Source of the DNA: Acidobacteriaceae bacterium
GTDB lineage: Bacteria > Acidobacteriota > Terriglobia > Terriglobales > Acidobacteriaceae
Reading direction: 5' to 3'
Assembly: GCA_903642235.1 (NCBI GenBank)
Contig: CAHJWL010000004.1
Coordinates: 1-64,000 of the forward strand
Length of the DNA: 64,000 bases
Positions within the stretch are counted from its first letter, which is position 1, and each line of letters opens with the position of its first letter. Shown one piece after another: positions 26,840 through 37,200 of the stretch. The notes under the pieces were generated by a model. It saw only the letters and a list, made by a program, of their open reading frames with translations. It made no database searches and was not told the DNA's origin. The position numbers and the translations under genes were made by a program.

Positions 26840-28237
26840 ATGAAGAGATACAGGGTCAGGATCGCCGACACACTTCGCCGACATATGCGGCCCAGCCTGC
26901 TGCTGTTTGCAGCGTGCGGCAGCGTCGCCGCATGGTCTGCAGAGGCCCAGGATCCGCACAGACAAGCGGCTGCTCCTCCGGCTGCGAAAGCGATGGAGTT
27001 CTCGGACAAGCCGGATTTCAGTGTCGCGGCGGTGACGGACTGGACGGCGGTGGGCGGTCACGGTTCCGATGCCACGCTGCGGACGAGCGAGGACCTGACG
27101 CGGCAGACGCTCACGCTTAAGCCGGCGGTGAATGGCACATCCTTGGACGAGGTGCGAACTCCAGCCGATGCGAAGACGGAGGCTGGTCTCCGTGCTGCTC
27201 TTGCGGCGTCGCCGCACAGTGACGCGGCGAACCGGGCGCTGGGAGAGTACTACCTGCATACCGCGCAGTACGGGCTGGCGGTTCCGCCCTTATCTGCAGC
27301 AGCGGCCCTTCGCCCGGAGAGAGCGGAGGATGAGTACGAGCTTGCCCTTGCCTGCCGGGGCGTCGGCGACCTTGCACGGGCCCGGCAGCATGTGCAGCGG
27401 GCGCTCGCGCGAAAGGATGCGGCGAAGTTCCATCGCCTGGTCGGCGAGTTGGAGGAGGCACTGGGCGACCCTCTCCACGCTGTACAGCAGGAGGAACATG
27501 CGGCGCGGATGGATCCGAGTGAGGCCAACTACTTTGCCTGGGGCTCAGAGCTCTTGCTGCATCGTGCGATCTGGCAGGCAGCGGAGGTCTTTGCCAGGGG
27601 CGCGGCGCTCGATCCAGCGTCGGCACGCATGCGGACGGGATGGGGCGCGGCGCTGTTTGCGAGCGCGCTGGACGAGGAGGCGGCGCAGCGGCTCTGCGAG
27701 GCCTCTGACCTGAACCCGTCTACGCTCGATCCCTACATCTTCATGGGAAAGCTCGCGCTGGCGAGTGCGAAGCCGCTGCCCTGTGTGCAGCAGCGGCTGG
27801 GCCGCTTTCTGCAGCTCCGGCCCGAGAGCGCGGACGCGACGTACTTCAACGCGATGGTGCTCGAGAAGCAGGGTACGGCCGCGGATCGTCAGCGTGTGGG
27901 GGAGTTGCTGCACAGGACGACCGTGCTCGACCCGAAGTACTCTGCCGCCTACTTGCAACTCGGCATTTTCGCCTTTGCGCAACGCCGCTCTGCGGATGCG
28001 ATTGAGCTGTACAAGAAGGCGCTTGAGGCGGACTCTCAGCAGGCGGAAGCGCACTTCCGGCTCGGCGTCGCTTACGACCGCACAGGCGAGGCAGAGCGGG
28101 CGAAGAGAGAGTTTGAGGCGCACGACCGTTTGGAGACGGAGCAGGCAGCAGCGATTGAGCAGCAAAGGCGGCAGGTGAAGCAGTTTCTCGTTGTGCTAGA
28201 AGCGCAGACACCGACTAAGCCGAGTACGGCACCGTAG
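26840..28237 (+). CDS. Secreted TPR protein paired with TonB receptor 2
   Basis: 465 aa, with a signal peptide (MRPSLLLFAACGSVAAWSAEA, ~16-36), a disordered linker, and TPR-like repeats from ~110 to ~440. It shares distinctive blocks with the TPR protein at 38176-39591: FAWGSELLLHRA, a DLNPS followed by Y-F-K block, and a C-terminal QQRRQVKQFLV near the end. The two are therefore paralogues, and each follows a TonB receptor. A periplasmic adaptor role is inferred from this pairing. The stop is 8 nt from the stop of the convergent CRTAC1 gene. Confidence 0.85.
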   Translation: MKRYRVRIADTLRRHMRPSLLLFAACGSVAAWSAEAQDPHRQAAAPPAAKAMEFSDKPDFSVAAVTDWTAVGGHGSDATLRTSEDLTRQTLTLKPAVNGTSLDEVRTPADAKTEAGLRAALAASPHSDAANRALGEYYLHTAQYGLAVPPLSAAAALRPERAEDEYELALACRGVGDLARARQHVQRALARKDAAKFHRLVGELEEALGDPLHAVQQEEHAARMDPSEANYFAWGSELLLHRAIWQAAEVFARGAALDPASARMRTGWGAALFASALDEEAAQRLCEASDLNPSTLDPYIFMGKLALASAKPLPCVQQRLGRFLQLRPESADATYFNAMVLEKQGTAADRQRVGELLHRTTVLDPKYSAAYLQLGIFAFAQRRSADAIELYKKALEADSQQAEAHFRLGVAYDRTGEAERAKREFEAHDRLETEQAAAIEQQRRQVKQFLVVLEAQTPTKPSTAP

Positions 28238-28245
28238 AAGAGTAG

Positions 28246-30039
28246 CTACGGTCTGGGCGGGTTCGCGGAGAGGGTGCCGCTTCCTTCACGGAGGGTGAGG
28301 ATCTGGTTTGCCTTGACCTGTGTGAATCGTTCAATCTTCTGCGTGGTGGGCCACTTCACCTCAAGGACATCCACGGACTGCGCCGAACCGAGCCCGAAGT
28401 GCAGCCGCAGATCGCTTTGCGACATCACGCTGGTGCCGCTGTGTACCTCGTCCATCTGCGTGTGCTTGCCTGTCGTGACACGCACGCGGGCGCCGATCGC
28501 GGTGCGATTGCAGTGTGTGCCGATCAGTTTGAGCTTGATCCAGTTTCCCCTGCTGCTGCCGGCAACGTTCTGCAGCAGCGATGGCGGGTCGTTCATGTTG
28601 AGGATGAGTGCATCCATGCCGCCGTCGTTGTCGTAGTCGCCGAAGGCCGCGCCACGGCTGGAGAAGTGCTCGCTGATGCCCGGTCCCATCTCTGCTGAAA
28701 CATCCTTGAAGCGACCGTTGCCGAGGTTGCGATAGACAAGGCGGGGATTCTTAAAGCTCTGGCCGAAGTGGTAGCTGTCGATCTCGGGATAGACGTGTCC
28801 GTTGATCTGCAGCAGGTCCTGCCAGCCGTCATTGTCGTAGTCGATGAAGCCGCAGCCCCAGGCTACATACTGCTGATTCGCACCGAAGCCGGCGGGGAAG
28901 GCAACATCGCTGAAGGTTCCGTCCCCATTGTTGTGATAGAGGTTTGAGGTGTCGTCGGCGAAGTTTGTCTTGAAGATGTCGAACCATCCATCGCAGTCGT
29001 AATCCGCGACCGCAACGCCCATGCCGGCCTGCTCATGGCCGCCATCGCTGTACGCACAGCCTGCACCGACGGCGATGTCGGTAAAGGTTCCGTCATGGTT
29101 GTTCTGAAAGAGAATGCTGGGCTGCGAGTCAACGGCAACATAGATATCGGGCCAGCCATCGTTGTCGAAGTCGTAGGAGACGGCGGTGATCGAGTAGCGG
29201 GGACCGGGCTTCAGGATGCCGGACTTTGCGCTGACATCGGTGAAGGTTCCGTCGCCGTTGTTGTGGAAGAGAAGGTTTGTATCGCCAGGCAGACCGCGCG
29301 GCCCGCACATGATGGGCACGCCTTTCCATTGGCAGAAGTGCGTATCGCTTGCAGCAGGAATCTTTTCTGGATCGAGCTTAAGGTAGTTACAGACGAAGAG
29401 ATCAAGAAAGCCGTCGCGATCGTAGTCGAGAAAGGTGCAACCCGCTCCCCAGCGAACCTGCTCCTGGGAGAGGCCGGCCTTGCGTGTGACATCGGTGAAG
29501 CTGCCATCGCCGTTATTGTGGAAGAGCCGGTTGTGCCCCCAGAAGCAGCAGAACAGATCGTCCCAGCCATCGTTGTTGTAATCGCCGATGCACACGCCGG
29601 TCTGCCAGCCAGTGATGCCAAGTCCCGACTTTTCCGTCACATCTGTGAAGGTTCCGTCGCGATTGTTCTTGTAGAGATGGGAGGTAGGCGCCTTGCCCGA
29701 ATCCCAGTGCGCGTCGAGGCGATTGCCGTTGGTCAGATAGATGTCGAGCCAGCCATCGTGATCGAAGTCGAAGAAGGCAAGGCCGCTGCCTTTGGCTTCA
29801 ATGATGGAGTGCTTATGGTCGACACCGCCCCAGACGTTCGGAGAGATCAGGCCCGCATGCTGCGCGACATTGACGAACTGCACCGGAGACGGAGGCGCGC
29901 CTGCGGGTGAGCCAGCCTTTGCCGCCTGGAGCAGCGTTCGATCCTTCCACTGCCAGAGCGGAGTCGCGACGGCTTCAAGCAGAGCATTGCCGAGCAGGAA
30001 GGAGGACGATCCAAGAAAGTGCCGCCGGGGAAGATGCAT
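28246..30039 (-). CDS. CRTAC1 family protein (FG-GAP/VCBS repeats + ASPIC/UnbV)
   Basis: 597 aa. A twin-arginine-type leader (LPRRHFLGSSSF) suggests Tat export. Residues ~85-470 are FG-GAP/VCBS blades with repeated calcium loops (FFDFDHDGWLDIYL, DYNNDGWDDLF, DFDNDGWPDIY, DYDNDGWQDLL) alternating with FHNNGDGTFTDV motifs: a beta-propeller. An ASPIC/UnbV domain closes it (~510-585, THCNRTAIGARVRV and FGLGSA). CRTAC1-like proteins are extracytoplasmic and calcium-binding; no enzyme activity is known to me. It lies 42 nt downstream of the larger fusion but has its own TATAAT, 8 nt from the ATG. Confidence 0.93.
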   Translation of the reverse strand: MHLPRRHFLGSSSFLLGNALLEAVATPLWQWKDRTLLQAAKAGSPAGAPPSPVQFVNVAQHAGLISPNVWGGVDHKHSIIEAKGSGLAFFDFDHDGWLDIYLTNGNRLDAHWDSGKAPTSHLYKNNRDGTFTDVTEKSGLGITGWQTGVCIGDYNNDGWDDLFCCFWGHNRLFHNNGDGSFTDVTRKAGLSQEQVRWGAGCTFLDYDRDGFLDLFVCNYLKLDPEKIPAASDTHFCQWKGVPIMCGPRGLPGDTNLLFHNNGDGTFTDVSAKSGILKPGPRYSITAVSYDFDNDGWPDIYVAVDSQPSILFQNNHDGTFTDIAVGAGCAYSDGGHEQAGMGVAVADYDCDGWFDIFKTNFADDTSNLYHNNGDGTFSDVAFPAGFGANQQYVAWGCGFIDYDNDGWQDLLQINGHVYPEIDSYHFGQSFKNPRLVYRNLGNGRFKDVSAEMGPGISEHFSSRGAAFGDYDNDGGMDALILNMNDPPSLLQNVAGSSRGNWIKLKLIGTHCNRTAIGARVRVTTGKHTQMDEVHSGTSVMSQSDLRLHFGLGSAQSVDVLEVKWPTTQKIERFTQVKANQILTLREGSGTLSANPPRP

Positions 30040-30047
30040 ACTGCGCG

Positions 30048-30053
30048 ATTATA
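30048..30053 (-). promoter_or_regulatory. Consensus -10 box (TATAAT), leaderless start
   Basis: A perfect TATAAT is followed by 8 nt (CGCGCAGT) and the ATG of the CRTAC1 gene. There is no Shine-Dalgarno and no clear -35. Confidence 0.5.
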
Positions 30054-30081
30054 GGAGACCGGACGCGGGGAGTGCTCCACT

Positions 30082-33000
30082 TCAGGGGAGTGAGTCAAGT
30101 GCCTGCACGGCCTGTTTGCCGGCCGCACTGTCAGGTCGCAGGCGAAGCAGAGCGTCGAGGGCTGTTCTTGCCTTTGCTTTGTCTCCCTCGACCACATACA
30201 GACGAGCGAGATTGAGGTACGAGTCGTCAAAGGCAGGGGCCACGCGGATACAGGTTTGGAACTGCTGCTCTGCCTGCGCGTACTCCTGCCCGCGCACAAA
30301 CAGAACACCCAGGTTGTTCAGGGCCTCCGGATACTCGGGACGGAGAGAGACGGCCTTTTGCAGGTACTCTGCGGCAGGCTGTGGCTGGTTCTGCTGCGCG
30401 TAGAACATGCCAAGGCTGTAGTTGACTTCAGGGTCGTCCGGCTGCAAGAGAAGCGCACGCGTCAGGCAGTCCCGGGCTTCGGCGAAGGCGTGCTGGCGTC
30501 GGTACACATTGCCGAGATTGAGCAGCGCCGTGGCGTAGGTTGGCCGCAGCTGCAGAGACTGCTTGAAGCTTTGGATCGCCTCGTCCGCCTGTCCCTCCTG
30601 CGCGGCCATCATGCCGAGATTGTTCCAGGCCTCCGGGTAGTTCGGCTTGAGCTTGAGGGTCTGCTGGAGATACTCTCGCGCCTGGGCGAAGTTGTTACGG
30701 CGAAGACTCAACGTGCCCAGGTTGTAATAGCCTTCGGCGTCGTCCGGTCTGGCGGCAACGACCTGCTGAAATGACGCGGCGGCCTGTTCCAGATAGCCGT
30801 GCTGAAACATGGCAACGCCGTAGGTAAAGTCATTGCGATGAAAATCTCCCTGGTAGAGCGTGCCGGCAAACGGCAGAGCCTTGCGTACCCGGTCAGCGGG
30901 TGTGGCAGGAAGATCCCGTGCGTCCTCAAGGAGGCGATTGATCGCGAACTCTCCCTGAAAAACTTTGACGATCATGCCTTCGCGATCCAGCAGAAAAGAG
31001 GTAGGGATTGCGAGATCTCGGCGGCGGTCGAACATGTAGCGGTAGATGATGTTGTAGATTCCGGCGATCTCTTCGGTGGCGAAGAGGACGGGAAAGGAGA
31101 GCCGCAGCTCTGCCGCAAGGCCACGTGCCTGAGTGACACCTTTCGCGTCGTCTAGGTTGAGTGCCATGACGCTGAGCTGCTGTGCGGCAAAGGCCGTGCG
31201 ATGCTGCTCCAGCTGCCCTAGTTGAATGCGGCAGAGCGGCGAGGCCGCCGCCCAGAGATAGAGCAGCGTAACCCGGCCCTGTGTGGAGGCGAGCGTGTGG
31301 GAGACGCCGGAGAGATCCGGAAGGGAAAAGGCTGGTGCCTTGAGCGGCTCGAGGAGCCAGGTCTCGACGGAGGCAGGTGAAGACTCCTGGAGAGCAGCGG
31401 GCGTAGCGGTCTCCGCTGCCTGGTAGGCGGCGGCCGGCGGACGGAAGGGTGTCGCGTGGAAGCTGGCCGAACCCTCTACAAGCTCGATACGACTGTTTCG
31501 TGGGAGATCGTCAAAGCGCTGCGTGAGCCCGCTTGGCCAGCGGACACTCGCGCGTAGTGCGACCGTCGCCGAGCCCAGACCGAAGAAGAGCTCCTTTGAG
31601 TGTTGCGCCAGAAATCCTGAGCCTGCCTGCAGGTACTTCGTCTGCCGAAGCTCGCCTGCTTCCAGCGTTACCGCCGTGCCGATTGCATCACGGTTGCTCT
31701 TCGTTCCGCGAAGGCGAAAGGCGATGGACGCACCGAGTTGCTCGGCGGCATTATGAAGGATGCGCAGCTGAGGTCCGTTGCGATTCTTGAGGATCAACTC
31801 CAGCCGACCGTCGCCATCAAGATCGGCGAGAGCGAACGAGCGGCCGTCTTCGAGAAAGTCCAGGCCGATGGCACCCGAGACCTCAGAGAAGGTGCCGTCG
31901 CGATTGTTGGCCAGCATGACATTGCGCTCGCGGCCGTTCCAGGACGAATCGGATCGGATCAGCTCATTGAGTGCATTCCATCCGTGTTCATAGGCAAGGG
32001 AAGGGGAGGCGTCGTCAGGTGATTTGCCCACGACCTGGCGCCAGAAGAAGCTGTCCAGATCCTTGACGCGCTGCGTTGCACGCCCCGTTTCGGGCGCGGT
32101 GATGTAGCCGTTCGTGATGTAGAGGTCCGAGTAGCCGTCGTGATCGAAGTCCCAGGAGTCAGAGCACCACGCCCAGCCGCCTCGTTCCACACCAGCCCGC
32201 TCGCTGACATTGGTGAAGGTCCCGTCGCCTCGGTTCCGGTAGAGAGAGTTGCCGCGCGCATGGCGTCTGTAAAGCTCGCGAACAGGGTCCGGAGTGTTTG
32301 CGTGAAACACGCTCTGCTGCGAGACTCGCTGGCCCGCGGCCGACCACATATTGGCCGCGTAGAGGTCGGAGTGTCCGTCGTTGTTGATGTCGGCCCAGCA
32401 TGCGCTCATCCCGGCTCCGACGTCTTCTACCTGGGACTTCGTGGAAGCGGCCTGAAACGTACCGTCTCCATTGTTGCGGTAGAAGTTGCTGCGGCCGAAG
32501 TCATTCACCACGTAAAGATCGGGCGCGTTTCTTGCCGTGGACTCACCCCACGCGCAGGCGAAGCTGTATCGATCGTTCTCAACGTTCAGCCCAGCCGCCT
32601 CCGTGCGGTCGATGAAGGTGCCGTCGCCTTCGTTGTGGAGCAGAAAGTTGGGCGGCCCGTTGCGCGCGTCGAAGTACGGGGCGGGATAGTGATACTGGTC
32701 AAGGCCGAGATAGTAGCTGTACACGCAGAGATAGATATCGAGCCGACCATCGCGATCGTAATCGGCGATAGCTGCATGCGTGAACGTTCCCTGCGGCGGA
32801 TGCGCGAACTGAAAGGCATCTCGCTTCAGCTTGAAGGTGCCGTCACCCTGATTGATAAAGAGCAGCGGGCCGCTGCCGCAGACGACGAGGAGATCCTGCA
32901 GACCGCAGTTGCGCAGGTCAGCAAAGAGGGCGCAGGCCGTGTTGTCGAGCACACCCACACCCGCATGCTCGCTGGCATCCTCAAAGGTTCCATCGCCGCG

Positions 33001-33957
33001 GTTGCGATACAGGCGGTTTGGCAGCCCGGCAGGCTGTGAGACATAGAGGTCATCGAAGCCGTCGTTGTCGAAGTCGCCCGCCGCGACTCCGTTGTTGCCG
33101 TACACATCAATCCCGCAGGCTCCATCGAGGACAGTCCTCCAATGGTCTGAGCCATGCAGCATCTGCGAGGTGTAGGACGCGGCTCCGCCGAGTGCCCGGT
33201 GCGTGACGTCGACGAATGCCGGACTCTTCGTCACACTGCGTGTCTCTGGAGCCGCCAGCCAGCGCTGCGCTTTCCAGGAGTCGGTCTGGTCTGCTCGCTC
33301 GGCGCGAGCCCAATCGATCTGCCATGAGCCGGTGCGCTGCTCGCGGTGTCCCGCGTCACTCATGGCAACCAGACTGTAAGTAAGGGTCGATCGCACAGTA
33401 CGTGCGGACTGTTTGAGATCGCTGATGGCTGTGATCGCGAAAGAGATCTCTTCGACATGGATCCCTGCTCCGGTCCATAGAACGAGATCCGTGAGGAACC
33501 GATCGACGCCGGGTAGAAGTTCCTGCGAGAACTCGCGCCGGGTACAGCTGAGACCGCTTTGCTGGCGCAGAGAGGTCTGCTTCACCGGCTGTAGTGAACA
33601 TGCCTGGAAGGCCGGAGCGAGCCAGAGCTTCAAGTCCTGCAGGTTGCCGGTTCTGAAGCGTTGCTTCCATTGATCAAGAACAAATTCGATTTCGTACGCG
33701 AGTCTCTCGGTCTCGTATTCATCAAAGCCGGCGGGAACCAGCCGTAATACATCTTCGAGGGGCGATCGAACCGGGTAGCGCGGGGAGAAACGAACGTCGG
33801 TAAAGAGAAGGTCCGAGTCGGATGGCCCCGCGATTGCAGCAGAGACTGGGAACAGGCCGGACAGGGGTGAGGGCCGGAGAACAAGCGGGGCGAGACCCAG
33901 TTGTTTTAGAAGGACGCGTCGACTCAGGCTCAGCTTGCTGTCACTGTCTTGCGCCAT
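30082..33957 (-). CDS. CRTAC1-redoxin-TPR fusion protein
   Basis: 1,291 aa from the ATG at 33957. Domains in order: Tat-type leader (SRRVLLKQLGLAPL, ~12-40); a ~150-residue alpha/beta region (~70-225) of uncertain fold; FG-GAP/VCBS propeller (~285-720, e.g. AAGDFDNDGFDDLYV); ASPIC/UnbV (~745-825, SNRDAIGTAVTL); AhpC/TlpA-like redoxin (~865-1005); TPR array (~1055-1290). In the redoxin the usual W-C-x-x-C is WAAASPLC, so only the second Cys remains. It is probably a large periplasmic scaffold or sensor of redox or substrate state. Divergent to TonB receptor 3 and upstream of the short CRTAC1 gene. Confidence 0.9.
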   Translation of the reverse strand: MAQDSDSKLSLSRRVLLKQLGLAPLVLRPSPLSGLFPVSAAIAGPSDSDLLFTDVRFSPRYPVRSPLEDVLRLVPAGFDEYETERLAYEIEFVLDQWKQRFRTGNLQDLKLWLAPAFQACSLQPVKQTSLRQQSGLSCTRREFSQELLPGVDRFLTDLVLWTGAGIHVEEISFAITAISDLKQSARTVRSTLTYSLVAMSDAGHREQRTGSWQIDWARAERADQTDSWKAQRWLAAPETRSVTKSPAFVDVTHRALGGAASYTSQMLHGSDHWRTVLDGACGIDVYGNNGVAAGDFDNDGFDDLYVSQPAGLPNRLYRNRGDGTFEDASEHAGVGVLDNTACALFADLRNCGLQDLLVVCGSGPLLFINQGDGTFKLKRDAFQFAHPPQGTFTHAAIADYDRDGRLDIYLCVYSYYLGLDQYHYPAPYFDARNGPPNFLLHNEGDGTFIDRTEAAGLNVENDRYSFACAWGESTARNAPDLYVVNDFGRSNFYRNNGDGTFQAASTKSQVEDVGAGMSACWADINNDGHSDLYAANMWSAAGQRVSQQSVFHANTPDPVRELYRRHARGNSLYRNRGDGTFTNVSERAGVERGGWAWCSDSWDFDHDGYSDLYITNGYITAPETGRATQRVKDLDSFFWRQVVGKSPDDASPSLAYEHGWNALNELIRSDSSWNGRERNVMLANNRDGTFSEVSGAIGLDFLEDGRSFALADLDGDGRLELILKNRNGPQLRILHNAAEQLGASIAFRLRGTKSNRDAIGTAVTLEAGELRQTKYLQAGSGFLAQHSKELFFGLGSATVALRASVRWPSGLTQRFDDLPRNSRIELVEGSASFHATPFRPPAAAYQAAETATPAALQESSPASVETWLLEPLKAPAFSLPDLSGVSHTLASTQGRVTLLYLWAAASPLCRIQLGQLEQHRTAFAAQQLSVMALNLDDAKGVTQARGLAAELRLSFPVLFATEEIAGIYNIIYRYMFDRRRDLAIPTSFLLDREGMIVKVFQGEFAINRLLEDARDLPATPADRVRKALPFAGTLYQGDFHRNDFTYGVAMFQHGYLEQAAASFQQVVAARPDDAEGYYNLGTLSLRRNNFAQAREYLQQTLKLKPNYPEAWNNLGMMAAQEGQADEAIQSFKQSLQLRPTYATALLNLGNVYRRQHAFAEARDCLTRALLLQPDDPEVNYSLGMFYAQQNQPQPAAEYLQKAVSLRPEYPEALNNLGVLFVRGQEYAQAEQQFQTCIRVAPAFDDSYLNLARLYVVEGDKAKARTALDALLRLRPDSAAGKQAVQALDSLP

Positions 33958-34134
33958 GAGGCTTCTACAGACTTCTCTCGGGTACGCGCGCAATCATCTT
34001 GCCCTACTATACCCGAGCCCTTTTCTACGATTCCATATCGCCCGACTGCAAGACGCACTGGCGGAAGATTCCGCAGATTTCCGGCGCGAAGTTCCTGTAC
34101 CGCAATCCGGAGGGCTTGCGGCTCAATCTTTCGA

Positions 34135-34164
34135 TTGACACCTGTTAGTTCCGTGCCCTACTCT
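34135..34164 (+). promoter_or_regulatory. Putative sigma70-type promoter of TonB receptor 3
   Basis: TTGACA (34135-34140), 18-nt spacer, TACTCT (34159-34164), leaving a ~100-nt 5' leader. Shares TTGACACCTGTT with the promoter of receptor 1. It lies in the 310-nt divergent gap before 34268, where nothing else is recognised. Confidence 0.5.
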
Positions 34165-34267
34165 TTCCGTCGCAAAGATACATTGATTTCTTTCACTGTC
34201 GAACTCGAGGGTCGCGACCGAATCAGGGCATCGCGACGCCGGCGACAGGAGAGTAGGGGATTCTCGG

Positions 34268-37200
34268 ATGGTCAGTAGGTGCACAGTGTACACACGGCTT
34301 CGGCAGCTCACTTTCATGCTTGCCGTTGCGTTTTCTCTTCTTCAGTTCTCCGCAGGGCGCGCCTTCGCGCAGGTCGATCAGGGGTCGATCACGGGAACGG
34401 TGCAGGATTCAACTGGAGCCGTTGTCTCAGGTGCCAAGGTGACCCTGGAGAACACCGATCAGGGCCTCAAGCTTGAGACGCAGTCCGGTTCAAATGGCAG
34501 CTACACCTTTTCTCCGGTCAGGATCGGTCACTACACCGTCACTGTGACGGCTCCTGGTTTCTCCACCACGGCGCAGGAGAACCTCACGGTCGCTATCGGG
34601 CAGGATCTCCAGGCAAATATCTCTCTGCAGACCGGTTCCGCGTCGGAGACGGTCACAGTTTCGACCGCTCCTCCGCAGCTGCAGACCGACGAGTCCTCCG
34701 TTGGTCAGGTTGTCGACGAGCACACGATTGTTACGCTGCCCCTGAATGGCCGTAACTTCACCTTTCTTGCGCAGCTCAGCGCCGGCGTCAACGTAGCGCA
34801 GGCGGATACTCGCGGGAATGCGGCATCGGGCGCCTTCACGGCAAATGGTTTGCAGCCCTCGCAGAACAACTACCTTCTCGATGGAATTGACAACAATTCG
34901 AACGCTGCTGACTTTCTCAACGGCACCAACTTTGTCATTCTGCCGCCAGTCGACGCAATTTCGGAGTTCAACGTGCAGACCGCGGACTTCAGCGCGGAAC
35001 TCGGCCGTTCGGCCGGTGCGGTGTTGAACGCAACCATCAAGTCCGGGACAAACGACTTTCACGGTGCCATCTGGGAGTTCTTCCGCAACGACAAGCTGGA
35101 TGCAGCGGACTGGTTTGAGAACAATGGTGGCATCAAGAAGGGCAAGCTGCGGCAGAATCAGTTTGGCGGCTCCGTTGGCGGCCCGATCTGGCGCGACAAG
35201 ATCTTCTTCTTCGGCGATTATGAAGGCCTCCGGCGCGTACAGGGTACGGTGCTTACCGGAACAGTTCCGACTTCCGTCGAGCGAAACAGTGGCTTCACCG
35301 ACCTGTCTGATCTGCTGGCCGACGGAACACCTCGTACCGACAATATTGGTCGTTCATTCCGCAGTGGACAGGTTTTCGATCCGGCGACAACACGTGCGGT
35401 GACCCAGGGTGCGGTTGATCCAGTCACAGGGCAAGTGGCAAGCGCGAGTGGCTATGTTCGCGATCCTTTTGTGGGCAACATCCTTCCCGCGAGCCGCTTG
35501 AGCGCCAACGCGATCAAGTTGTTGAACCTGTACCCCGTCGCAACCAATCCGACGACAAAGGCCTCCGTCCAGAACTTCTCTGCAAGTCCCGCTCTGTACG
35601 AGCACCGCAATGCTTTCGATACCAGAGTCGATGTAAACCCAACTCAGAAGGACCAGGTCTTCGGTCGCTTCAGCTATGTGGATGATCCAAACTTTATCCC
35701 CGGTATCTTCGGTGGCGTAGCGGATGGTGGCGGCTTTCAGCAGGGTCTGCAGACGGCCAAATCCCAGCAAGCCGTAGTCGCCTACACGCATGTATTTACA
35801 CCCAGCACGATCAACGTTGGGCGGGCTGGTTTCAATCACCTTCACACGACTCGCTTCGGCCCGTCAGGTAGCGTAGATGGCGTCCCCGCACAGTTCGGCA
35901 TACAGGGCGTGCCCCAGGGGAATGGCAACGGAGGTCTACCGAACATCGGTATCTCGGGGCTCAACAACCTTGGCAGCAATGACTTCCTGCCTTCGGACGA
36001 AGTCAGCCAGACCCTTCAGCTGGTGGATGACTTCACGAAGGTCTACGGAAAGAACAGTTTCAAGACCGGCTTTGAGTATCAGGACGTTCACTTCAATACC
36101 CTGCAGCCCGCATTTTCCCGCGGTGAGATCAACTTCACCGGCAACTTCGCCGGGCTCCCAGGACAGTCCGACGGCTTGACTGGCCGGGCACAACTACTTC
36201 TTACGCCGACCGCAGCGACTGTCCCGAACGGGATCGGCTTTATCGGTGGTGCGAACCAGGTACAGGCCTCGAACATCAGCAAGACCTACGACCAAAGAAA
36301 GTACTTTGCCGGTTACTTTCAAGACGATATCAAGGTCAACCCGCGATTGACCCTGAATGTCGGTCTGCGATGGGACTACTTCAGTCCAATCAGTGAAACA
36401 AATGGCGCACAGGCGAACTTCATCCAGAGCGGCGGTCCTTTGGGCAAACCGACCTTCCTGATTCCTGCCACTGGGAAAGCCGACCGCAGACTATCTTCCA
36501 CTGCTAACAACCCGACGCTGGCGGGACAGGGCTTCCTGGATCTGCTTGCGAAGGACGGCATCACGCTTCTCTCTACCGACCGGTACGGCAAAGGTCTGGG
36601 CCAGGTACAGAAGAATAACTTCGCTCCCCGGTTCGGCTTCGCCTTTGAGGCCACCCCAAAGCTCGTGACCCGCGGCGGTGTAGGTCTATTCTTCAACGCC
36701 TTTGAGAACGCAGGCTTCGGTCCTAATATCGGCAGAAACTATCCTTTCGCTTACAGCTTTAACTTCCAGGGTACGGGCTCGGATGCAGCGCCCTTCGCGG
36801 CTGGTCCCAACCCTTACGGAACCTGTGCATCGGCGGGCCCCGGCGGTAGTGCGACGATTGAATCGGGACTCTCCTGTGCAGCCTTTACACCACTTGCCGT
36901 CAATGCTGCCGGCCTCGGTCTGCAGGGCTTACAGTTCAACTTCAAGACGCCGAATACAATCAGCTCGAACGTGAGTGCGCAGTATGCTGTCACCCAGAAC
37001 ATGTCTGCAACTGTGGCCTACGTCTATACGCATGCGAGCCACCTGCAGGTTGGGATCGGAGACAATGAGGTCTCTCAGATCCTTCCGGCAAACATCAGCA
37101 CCACGCCATTCGTTCCCTTTCCGGATTTTAGTCAAGGCGGCAACTACCAGCAGACTCTTGGCGCGAGCATTTACAACGGCCTTCAAACCAAGCTGGAACA

